From Ostrinia nubilalis (Eukaryota > Arthropoda > Insecta > Lepidoptera > Crambidae): a DNA stretch of 64,000 bases. The translations under genes and the position numbers were made by a program. The notes beneath the pieces are model-generated. The model ran no database searches, was not told where the DNA came from, and saw only the letters and a list, made by a program, of their open reading frames with translations. Positions 24,201-36,200 of the stretch are shown piece after piece. The stretch is from positions 5,766,001 through 5,830,000 of the forward strand of contig NC_087104.1 of assembly GCF_963855985.1 (NCBI RefSeq). The letters run 5' to 3'. How positions within the stretch are numbered: the stretch's first letter is position 1; the number at the start of each line of letters is the position of its first letter.

Positions 24201-27200
24201 TGTTTTTGTTTAGGCGTTATACAAAAACTAATACAAAATGCCTATTTATCACCAAAATTGGTAAATGTATGTACCTAAATGTCTATTACAGCTGCTATGG
24301 AATGTATCTAGGTGACCCGGATTATACAGAGTGGAAAAAATAATAAGTTACAAAATCCAAAAATTCAATGTTACCAGCTTCCATAATCTGTACCCTATTA
24401 TTGGTACCATTTGAAAGAGCTCGTGAAGCACTTTCAGAATCAGTAACTAGTTTTTCGATATCTTGTATAGTTTAGAAATAATCGAGTGAGATCACTTATC
24501 GTTCCATATGTATAACCACCCTGTATAATCCGGTTGTATCTCCAGGTCACCTAGATACATTCCATAGCAGCTGTAATAGACATTTAGGTACATACATTTA
24601 CCAATTTTGGTGATAAATAAGCATTTAGTATTAGTTTTTGTATAACGCCTAAACAAAAACAAAGGGTAATATTTTGGTGTTATACATAGAATTCGAATAT
24701 AAAAAATATATAATTTAACTAATTAAGACATGACAAAAAAACTGAGGTATGTCTCGTTTCTGTCGGGTCTGGGTTTTTTTTGTATGGGGCGTGACCGTTC
24801 TTCTTTGTATCTGCCATACCACATTTCGGGGAGGCCTATGTTCAGCAGTGGACGTCTTGTAGCTGAAATGATGGTGATGATGCCACATATTTTGACTATG
24901 GTGTAAATTTAGGGCGTGTAGAGTTAGATGATTGGCTCTACATGAAACTTGATAAGTTTTTGATAGTGCAAGTACGGTCTTGTCTTAGCAACATTTTACA
25001 ATAAATTGTTTTTGGTGGGATATTATTCAGATACAACCCCCAAGTTTCTTAAGGCGTAATTTACTCCCCACTAGGTGGACCGATGATCTGGTGAAGGTCG
25101 TGGGAAGCCACTGAATGCGGGCAGCGCAGGACATAACCTGTCGTAATGGAAAACCTTGGGGGAGGCCTTTGTCCAGCAGTGGAAGTCATTTGTCTGAAAC
25201 GAACGAACGAACGCGTAATTAGTGTGACATTGGTCAATGTTGCAACACAAATTAAACTGCGTATATCAATACAGATTATTTCACGAACGAATCTCAAGTA
25301 GGCATGCTACAGATTTCTCGGAAAGCTTTCTCTACCTCAAAAACCGACTTTAATTTTTGGTTGGTACAGCACAATTTGCTGTATTCGTGACACACATTAT
25401 GCAGTTCTTATCGAAGACGACCTTAACCTTAGATACGAAAACTTCAGCAAATGACACGAATCGGCTAAGCAGAGATAATTAATGTGGGTTATCTCATAGG
25501 CATGAGTGTAATTATTATCTTACGCATTAAAGATGAAGCGATGATTTTAATAATGCAATTTTATGTCGATTCGCTCAAAGATGGCCTTTCAATTACATCG
25601 ACTTTGTGGAACCGGTTTGAAGTATCTGTAAGATAAGATTTTATTCAATTTAGTTACTACTTGAGCATCAACTGTAAGTTTGGCAATATGTAGAGGTATT
25701 TTAACTTTAGTTAGTAACTGATCAACATCATTATCATTTCAGTTATAAGACATGTACTGCTGAAGCTTATTACGTAACATTTTGAGATGACCTTGCTGAA
25801 ATCGTCACTTAAATTTTTCCGTTTAATTTTGATTTCTAAAATAGCACACCGTCTTGCAACTGGAGTAATCCAATAGGACCTTTTACAAGGCATAACAAGC
25901 TCATATGAAAAAAAACACGTAATGCACCAGCGTAGGTACATTGCGCTAGGTAGGTTGCTTTTTACGCTTAATTAAAGAATTTCAGTACCTAACCGCACGA
26001 GTAGTCAATTTCTGGTTTTAAATGTATCTGTAACTAATGCTTTCCTGTAAGTCTATAACTCAATATAAGCAACTTATTTGATTTCACTTGGGATTACTTC
26101 CAATAAAAATACTTACAATGTCTTTACAAATAAAATATGTGGTACCTACATTACAATACTTGATGTACAATAAATTGTAAAAGTAACATAAGAAATGCCA
26201 TCAGTCCAAGCGTTATCATTTCCTTACAATATCTCCAGTAATTTATAAAGTGTTACAACTCTTAATTTCCAAAGTTATCTTCTTCGAGGATTATGCAATG
26301 TAGTGTAACCTACTTTCCTTTAAAAATAAAATGTCACACTGTAATAACAATGACACTAATTTACTTTATATAAGTTTTAAGAGCGTTTACGCCGTTTGGC
26401 GCAAAAACAGTACTTTTTCAACTCGTTACAATCATTAACCAGTAATACTACAAATATGTTATAGGCATAAATAGTTAGGCAATTTCGTCGTCTAAATAGT
26501 TAATTGAGAAAATATTGCGATTAGTTTAGTATTTAAGAATTCTATCAAGATAAGTCCACACAGGTTTTGTAAATTTCCACTTTAGCGTCAGTTTACAAGC
26601 TGAAATTTTTATAAAAATACTGTGAAAACGATTTAAAAAACATTTATATCCTATAGCATAGATCCTTGGGCAAATAGTTATCACCAATTTTTTCACCAAT
26701 ATTCTTCCTTTATTCAACATAAAAATAGCTTAATATAATAAAACAACATCTTCTTTAAAATATTTACTTTGAAACTATATTTAATTCATTGTTATTGTTT
26801 TGCTATAAACATTTGAAAACTATTAGAAAACGCCGCGCGCGAATCATTTCCAATGATGCCCCTTGAAACGCCGCGCTTCGCGTAAACGCTCTTAACATTT
26901 ACTTCAATATTAGCAGAATAAAATAAAATTTGAAATACTGTACAGTAATTAAAAATTAAGATAAATCCGTGCGATGATAAAAAACGCAAGGCTGAGTTGC
27001 ACCATCTTACTTTAACTTTGACAAACGTCAAAAATCTGTCAAACTCCATACAAAAAGTACCGGTTATCGTCATAGTTACCGTTAAAGTTAGGTGGTGCAA
27101 CTCAGCCAAAGTCATGAACTTGAACAAAATTAAACATTTATTATATTGGTTTGTGTTTACTCGTCTTAATTGAGGATGTTAACGATGTAGGTATTTTAGG

Positions 27201-30200
27201 GTATTAAAACAATTAACTTAATAGAGACAAGGTCCATAAAATGTAAACTTGAAAGACAATGCAAATGCAAAAAGTAGCAAGTAAGTATCCATTGTTACTA
27301 GTCGCGGAGTTGAGCTTGAAATTCGTATTCGTTCGTAAGTATATAGTAACATTTTTATAGACATTTACAAGATGTTACAAATAGATACAGCTGTATTCGT
27401 CTTCTACAAGAGCTACCAAAAGAAACTTCCTCATATTTAAAAAAAAAAGTGAGCGGCAAGAAACTTGAAACTCGGAATTAAGAAAAAAATACTTACCGCA
27501 AAAAACAATTTCGTACCCGTATAAAAGTGACTCAAATGCAAATGAAGGAAGCCAGAAGATATCTTACTAAATTTAAAGACCTAATAAAATATTATTAAGA
27601 GGATCAATTTAAATTCGAGAGTCATAAAATGTTCAGTTGAAAAAGTTTAACGAGTCAAAAAACGAAAAACCTTTGGTGTGCGTCTTCGTTTTTTGTTTCC
27701 CAACCAGTGTATTATTTAAGGAATAAAAATTAATATTTCTTCATTTATATCGTTTTACATCAATGCCTTCGCTAAAAGCCGGGGAGGTGAGAATCATTGA
27801 AGGAACGACAATTAATTACTTCAGGGCATAAATGTGGTAAATGCTTGTACCTTAAAGATCAACTTTTTGTCCAGTTCATCTGTGTGGGATCAGAATAAAA
27901 TGTTTAAGGTCTTGGGTTCGATTCTCGCTGGGGGCAAATGTGTAAGATTCATAAAGGTTAGTGTGATTGGCACTTACATACATTTGGAGTATAATAAAAA
28001 AATCTTAAACAGTAAAAAAAGTCAAAGACGTGGTTGAAGTAGACGCTATTTTACAAGAAAAAGTCTAATAATAATATGTTTATTGCTTACGTTGCCTACG
28101 ACGTTCTTAAATTGCCTACAATTTAAGAACTTTCACTTTGCTATTTTACTATACAAGAACTACGAGTATATTTTGAATTGTGGTAATAATATAATTCATT
28201 GGTTCATAAATTGTCACCAAGGTAGAGTGCTAATTTGTATGGAAATTAGCGACCGCCCCTGCTTCGCTCAGGTACAATGTATTATACTTAAAAACTTGAT
28301 CTCGAATCACTCTATTTAATAAAAAAAAACCGCATCAAAATCCGTTGCGTAGTTTTAAGGATCTAAGCATACGTAGGGACAGGCAGACAGGAAAGCGACT
28401 TTGTTTGCTCGTATGATATGTAGTAATAAGTAAACTTATTAAATTCAATGTTCTTCCTGTAATCAAAGTGTTAGTTTTGCTCTAGTGTGCAATAAAGAGT
28501 CTCTACGTAGTTTTGGTGAGAATCATCGTTGAATTGTATTGCGAGAGTCTGCCATCGTGTTTAGAAGTTAAAGCTTAAAGCCGTCTCATTCATTCGTTTC
28601 TTCGAACTTTTTAAAGACAAAAACATCTTACTAATTCTTAAAATATTTTCAATTGGTATCCGAACTGAATCATCAAATGAAATAAAAAGGAATATAGCAC
28701 CGATTTGCTAAAAGCCTTTAAAATTTCTGCCAAAAAACCCAGATTTGGATAAGGAAAAAAGTGCATCAGGTTTTAAAATGTGCAATTTGTGTGTTTGGTC
28801 GTAAAGTGACATTTTATTTAAAAGATGCTAATAAAATGTTTCATTTTTCTTACAATGGATAAAGATTCTGAGACGTCACATCAATTTACAATGTATCGAA
28901 ACTCTGCGATCGAACAAAAATTTAATATACTCTTATGAGATCGAAGTTTCACTAATCACCGAAACTTTTGCTCTGAATTTTTAAGATCTTTATTGTAAAC
29001 GTACTGTCACCTACCTAATGTACCCTAAATTAGGTAAAGACAGTTAACCGGCGCCACAGCACATGAGTAAAGAAGTATTCATTTGGCTACTTAATTGAGT
29101 GTCATAAAAACTGAAAGCTCTATGGAAACTGAGCTTAAAAGGTGACGATAGTCTAACGCAGGGTTTCTCAAAGTGGGGTTCGCAGACCCCTAGAGGTTCG
29201 CCATTGTACACGGCAGTTCACGACAAGATTTACGTGATGGTGGTAGAATTAATATTGTCTAAAATTACTCCTAAAATTGACTCCATTTTGCGACAAGAAA
29301 CAAGCACACCATCAGAAACAGCATCAATATTAAAAAGACGTCATTTCATTGCACTTTATTTGAAAGAAAGAAAGAAAAAGTATAAAATTATTCGGTGCAA
29401 GTATTTGGTACCTTTTATTTAAATTGAAACCTTATTTTCTTCAATAGTCACTTTTATTATTTTCGGTTAATTAGCTAGTCAAATGGTTCGCTGTCACCTG
29501 GAACTTTTACAGGGGTTTGTAAAGTTTGAGAAACCCTACTAGCTGGCTCTAACGGTTCCAGTGTCGAACTGCCGATTCCAGAAGTTCGAAACTAGAATTA
29601 CGTGAGCCAATTTTGAAACCGCGTGCAGCGGATAAAAATAATGAAATATGAAAAAAAAGAAATGCTTGTTTTTTTTTTACGTAAATCGAGTAGGTAAGTT
29701 AATGATTCCGAGACGCTCTCCTAAAAATATGGACACTAATAACAAAATCACCCTGTGTGTTTAAATGTTGCCTCCACTCACCTACTAATCCAAGGAGGAT
29801 GTTCACAGTTCCATAGATGCTGTACTCGACCTCGTTGAGCTGGAACTTGCGACGGGCGTATAAGTAGCTCACTTGAGAGTCACCTGTAGGACAAAATAAA
29901 GAAAATTGGTAAAAATGGCATACATGGTAACATTACCCTCCTTTTCTTAACTTCGAACTCTTCCGATTATGTTTGTTGCGGGTCCAATAACGTTTAACTT
30001 TCCCCCGGACGAACTTGACTATCACTGGTTGGGTTTTTATTGGCGGTCATTCTGTAGGTAGATCCTAGCTACACAATAGTTGGCGGTGGGAACGAGCAGT
30101 TATGTAGCAGGGTAGAAAAGGAAGGTAAATAATATAAGTTTGTTGCGAGTTAATATTTTTTAAAGTTAGACAAGGGGTTATCTAATTTATAAAGTGCGTA

Positions 30201-33200
30201 CATAGGAATAAAACAAATGCCTACCACTATGCAAAAAATTACGGAACCTTCTTTCTACAAGCAACATGCTAGCTACCTACTTAGGTAACTTAAAAACACC
30301 AAGTTCTTGAAATAAATTGTCTTACAAATAAAACTCGTGTAGGTAAGTGTTTCTCACATCTGGTATTTTCCATTCATTTACATCGTAAATTATGTGAATA
30401 ACTTAAAATATGAAATAACTACGCGTATTTATGTCGTTATCAAAAACGAAGAAACAAAAAGTAACCTTGAAAATAATATTAAAGGGGACCTTTTTGGATC
30501 GCACAGCCATTTTAAAATTTCTTAAGAGATAAATAATGGAGTTAAATACAATTATGCTAATTTCTGTTGTCCATCACTCATTAATTTGGAAGATTATATC
30601 TTCACATGAAAATTAAAAGATCTGTCTCCATGTATTATCAAGGAAAATAAAAAACTTAAACTGTTTAATTCATTTCGTCTTGTTCTCGAATTTTTTATGT
30701 TTTTTCACACATCTAAAAATAGAGACCATAATAATATTATTTAAGTTACATAATCTCTCAAATCATAACACTCGTACGTTGTACCATACTAAGGGCCAGC
30801 AGAATCACGGTGCCCGATAAAGTTTCAGGTCGTTCAGTGATATGTAACTAGGGGTTGCAATCGAATATTCGAATATTCGAATATTCGAATTTAGATTCCG
30901 AATTTAATATTCGAATAGTAAATTAACATGTATTCGAATATTCGAATATTAAAAAAATAAACAGAACAGATAGAACGAAGACGACTTAGTGTTTGTAAAT
31001 GTGGTCGAAGGCATCAAAAACATATCACCAACTAAAAGAACTAGTCATTGATGCTTCCGACTTCATTGGTGAACACAAAGTTGTCTTGCGAAACCAAGGT
31101 TCCAAATTACCTGAAAGAGACAAGTATTGTGCAAAGTCAGCTAACGATGCTGAAGACGGCGGACGGTAACGTCAACAAAAGCCGAGGTTCTGGGTGAGAT
31201 CGAAAAGATTTATGGACAGCTACATACCTCCAAACCTGTTAATAACTCCGCAACAGATGCAAGAGCTAGGTTAACGCGACACCATACCAAAGACATCCCG
31301 TATATCAGCCTATACGAGATTGATTAGGAAGGCTCTCAAACAGCTAAAGAACAGCAAGGCATCGAGTGATGACGGAATAACCTGAGAGCTTCTGAACGCG
31401 GGTGGAATACCGAAACTCGTTCCGTCTTACTCTAAGGAACAACGCCAGAGGCATGTGATAGAAGCGTGGTGATGCTTTTCTTAGACTATGAGAAGGCCTT
31501 TGATTCGATCGATACTTAGGCAGTGCTGCAGTCTCTTTAGCGGTGCCGTATTGACTATCGGTATATCGAGATGCCGAAATGCCTGTACAGAAACGCTACC
31601 ATGTCGAGCCGAGTACAGGAGCAGAGCACGAGGGCGATTCCTCTGCAGCGAGGCGTGAGGCAGAGAGATGTTATATCTCCGAAACCATTTACCGCTGCAT
31701 TGGAAGACGCTTTCAAGCTGTTTGAATGGAAAGGATTAGGCATAATTACCTTTCAATAGCGAATACATCACTCAGCTTCGGTTTGCTGACGATATTGTGG
31801 TCATGGCAGAATCGCTTGAAGACCTCGGCACAATACTCGAAGACCTTAATCGAGTCTCAACAGGCAGGCCTTCGGATGAACATGGACAAAACGAATCTTA
31901 GGTCCAACGTCCATGTTTCGGTTGGAGCTCGATTCTCGAGACTGTTGTGCTGTGTTGACAAGTACTTCCTCTGACAAACGATTCGGCTAGGTAGATTAAA
32001 TTTTGAGAAAAAGGTCAATCGTCGAATCCAACTCGGCTGGGCAGCGTTCAGGAAACTATACAACATCTTTTCGTCCAAACACCTCAGTGCCTAAAGACGA
32101 AATTCTTCAATCAGTGAGTTACCTCTACCAGTGATGGCACACGGCTCGGAAACGTGCTCTTACAATGGGCTTTATAAATAAGCTCAAAATTGCACAGCGT
32201 GCTATGGGGAGGGCTATGCTCAGTGTTTCTTTACGAGATTGAATCAGAAATGAGGAGATCCGTAAACGAACTAAAGTCGCTGACATAGCCCGACGGATTA
32301 GCAAGCAGAAGTGGCAATAGGCAGATCACATAGTACGCTGAAATGATGGCCGATGGGGTAGCAAGGTTCTGAAGTGGAGGCCACGTACCAAAAAGCGCAG
32401 CGTGGGACGTTCACCCACAAAGGTGGACCGAAGACTTCATATAGGTAGCGGGAAGGCGCTGGATACAGGCCGCTGCCAACCAGTCATTGTGGAGGTCATT
32501 GGGAGAGGCCTATGTTCAGCAGTGGACTTCCTATGGCTGAAATGATGATGATGATGAGAATTTTATAACTCTTTTAAAAACTATATTGTTAAATAGTTAA
32601 AATATAGTTCCTAAAGCAATAAAACCAGCAATAAAACATTGATAATTTAAGTACTTTTTATTTTTTTTCAAAGTATTCGAATATTCGAATAATATTCGAA
32701 TATCACTGAAAAAATATTCGAATATTCGAAATAGAAAACTATCGAATATTTGCAATCTCTATATGTAACTCTTTCTAACAGGTACTTTTTTGAACCGATT
32801 TCGAAAATTATTTCCCAGAAATCCAAATTGTTTCCTAACTATGATATTTTTTAATTTATAATTTTTATCATGTTGTTAAATACCTACCCATGCAAAGCCG
32901 GGTCATGCCGCTAGATCCAAACTAATACAGATCCAGACTAATACAGACCTAATCCAAACTAATACAGATTCAAATTCAGATAATAATATTTGTTCATGCA
33001 CCAAATTATTTTTATGTGTCACCTTTGATAAATTTCTTATTTATGTAATGTTATTTGAGTTCTTTTTTCTTTCAAATGTTTGTATTAAGCGGGAATCGAA
33101 CTCGCGACCTAAGCTCTGACATGTAGTCTGGTATGCCAATCGGCTGATTGTGTGGGATAAAAGCTACATAATAAAGACTTTTTCCTTGACCCCCATCCAT

Positions 33201-36200
33201 AGTTCAATCGTATGACATTTCGATGAATCTCCATTGAAATGTTCATACAAAACTGCTACGAACACGCTAATAGCATATCCCATTCAAGTTTACTGCGGCC
33301 AGGTACAGTCGACAGCAAAATACTTCCAACAAAGTAGGGATGTTATGGATATGTAGTTTCGGTTATGGATACGGTTACGGATATTTACGGTTACGGATAT
33401 TTTTTTATTTCGGTTTCGGTTACGCTTACGGATATCTGTGCTTAAGAACGCATTAATTGCAATAGTTGTCCAACACGGTTCATTCATGGCCGCACACTTT
33501 CGAATAAAAAGTAATAAAATAATAAAAATTGGAACTAGATGGCATTATAAAGGTAAATCAGACTGTTATGCATTTACATTTATAATGCTATCAAAAAAAC
33601 TATTTGAACTGCCAACATCCGAAACTATCCGAGACTTTTGAATCGGTTACGGTTACGGTTTCGGATATTTTTTGATTTCAGATATCCGATAGTTTCGGTT
33701 ACGGATATCCATAACATCCCTGCAAAATAGTACCTATTACAAATGCATAAAGATGGTCGAGTTTTGGCTTGATATGCCGTCGACTGTACTTGAGATGAAC
33801 AGTCGGCATTTATAAAGCCTTGATTGCTAGTCGGATGCTTATTGAGTCAGTAGAATCACCTGTTTGATGTATATCTACCTACTTTTTGTTTTGCTAACCC
33901 TACTAGCTGTGGTATCTTAGACAGATTATAGTTCAAAGTTCAATTTAAGATTTTCTCACAAAAAAATATAATTTTCCAGTAACATTTTTCTACAAATCTT
34001 CATTTTTTCTATGTGACTTGATGTAAAATACTTATTCACCCAGCGAAGACCAGAGGAAAAAAAAATTAAAGTCATTATGTTTATTGTTTATACATTGTAC
34101 TTTCGTTTAAATCTTCTTCTTAGAATATGTGGATGAAAATTAACACATAGAGTACCTAAAAAATATTTTCCGGCCTATTTAGATGTCTCCCCCCTCTCAT
34201 TTCCTTGGTGGATTTAACCACTAACACAAATCAATTTAATCCTATAGACACTTACTGCCAAAAAAGTTCCAACGACTTTTTTGTCTAGACACATTTAAGG
34301 CCGGGTAGCAGAGAAAATGGCGAAAATGAGGTTTTCATTTTTCATTTTTGAGGTACTAAACAGTAAAATTAAAGGCTAAGATTTTTATTGGGCATAGTTG
34401 AGGATATTTTCTAGGGCTATTAACGGATGGAAACACGATTTGATGAAGTTGACTCGATAGAATAAATTCCCAAAGTTACCTCTATTCGGTTTCTATTTAT
34501 GGTTTTATTTTTAAAATAAGCGATTTGAGATTCTAAATCTTTTACTAAACTAAAGTTCAGAAATAACTTGAGGGCTTTTAACGGATGAAATTTTTATATT
34601 GCGTCTTATTTAGTTACTATGTTAAAAAATGTGGAAAAAATCGTCCATGACGGCTTGGACATCTCAATCAGTCGCGCGGTGGCGCTTACGGAGGACGGAC
34701 GCGTGTCAGTTTTTTGGCCGTGACAGTTCGCGATTTGTCAATATTTTTGACAATGATGACTTTGATGAGTCACAGTATAATAATATCAGTGTTACTGAAG
34801 AGAGCTTAAAAAATTTTGATAATTAAAAATTATCAATTTTGTGTACCTATTGAAATTTAAATCGTTCGCATCCTGTTAAACGAAGACTCTACTCATGATA
34901 CATAGTACATTCCTCAAATATGAGACAAAACCAATGAGTTAAAATTACATTTTAATAGTACCTACATACAATCGACTTACACTCTTTAGAAGAGCACACT
35001 GACACAAATAAATAATAAAAAATAAAAGTCAACGGATTTAAAACTGGAGTTCATGTGACTCCTTGTAGACTTGAGTGTCTAGAGCGTCCCTTCCTCCACC
35101 ATGCGTAAGAATTTTCACAAAAATACTGTCTAAGATCTGTAGCTAAAGGTCTACGCTGCAAGATGGAAGAATCTTCTAACCAAAAAGATGGCAGATGCAG
35201 CAGATGTCAACGGATTTAAAACTGGAGTTGATGTGACTCCTTGTAGACTTGAGTGTCTAGAGCATCCCTTCCTCCACCATGCGTAAGAATTTTCACAAAA
35301 ATACTGTCTAAGGTCTGTAGCTAAAGGTCTAAGCTGCAAGATAGAAGAATCTTCTAGCCAAAAAGATGGCAGATGCAGCAGATGTCAACGGATTTAAAAC
35401 TTGGAGTTCATGTGACTCCTTCTAGACTTGAGTCTCTAGAGCGTCCCTTCCTCCACCATGCGTAAAAGGTTTCCAAAAATACTGTCTGAGGTCTGTAATA
35501 AAAGTCTAAACTGCAAGATAGAAGAATCTTTTAGCCAAAAACATGTTTTTTCCTAATAACTTTAAAACTATAATTTGATCTAACTAATTATCTGCTATAC
35601 TCTCGACTCTCTAAAGCACAACATTTATAAAAATTTTGCTGCGGTAATGCACTCCAGGTAACCGTGTGTGATGCTTATTGCTCATAGTGATTTTCGATAC
35701 AGAGCCCCGTACATACGTTATACATAAATTATGGAAAAAAACACCCAGACCAATACAAACAAATATGTATGCAATTTTAGTATGATATTTTTATTTATTA
35801 ATAAACAAAAAGACTGAACAAAATTGATGCGTGTACTGATTAATGTAATTAACCACATGCAAAGCTTTGTGAATTGCAACAACTATAATTTATTATCCAA
35901 GCTCTAAATAATCGCTACTACGAGTAACTGATCATAAAATGTTTTTCCAATCGCTCAAGCTCCCGAGGATCTACCGATAGGTCGGGTGACGTAATCTTGA
36001 AATTCTTTTAGCCGGCGCGGAACTTCCGGAAGGTCGGGTGACGCCACGCCTCTTTGAACCGTGTTTACTTTGGCAGTTATATTCTATATTTATTCGATTC
36101 TAAAATAATATTCCCAAAAATTTTGAAAGTTGTTTTAATTTGTATCACTTGGATATGATTTGTATTAGAAAGTGCTGTGAGTGTGACGCTTGAACGGAAG

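Larger units (their letters stand above)
21517..29781 (-). other. Gene A intron 2 (8.3 kb)
   Basis: Starts GTGAGTGG (minus) next to exon 2 and ends TTTCTTCTCCAG before exon 3. It contains RTE tails at 21690, 24828 and 25066, the nested foldback at 22475-24804, family C copy 2 at 26990, a tRNA-related repeat near 27916 and a hAT-like MITE at 29159. I see nothing recognisable in 25210-26989, 27108-27830 and 28400-29158. Confidence 0.8.

Noticed and set aside
27900..27930. Possible tRNA gene, because of a B-box-like GGTTCGATTCT
   Set aside because: No acceptor or anticodon stem can be formed; similar isolated B boxes at 33091 and 40707 point to SINE-type repeats.
30870..30960. ATTCGAATATTCG runs as a CRISPR-like array
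   Set aside because: Units are self-complementary, directly adjacent without unique spacers, and lie at the ends of a hAT-like element in a eukaryotic genome.
33438..33641. Plus frame of 67 codons similar to another at 48159-48407 (both with TRWHYKGKS), suggesting a conserved small protein
   Set aside because: Both lie in copies of hAT-like MITE family D; the similarity is that of the DNA repeat and the frames have different starts.
34629..34826. 65-codon plus frame with acidic C-terminal half (FVNIFDNDDFDESQYNN...)
   Set aside because: Short, isolated, no homology recognised and no splice or promoter context; kept as unassigned sequence within gene A intron 1.
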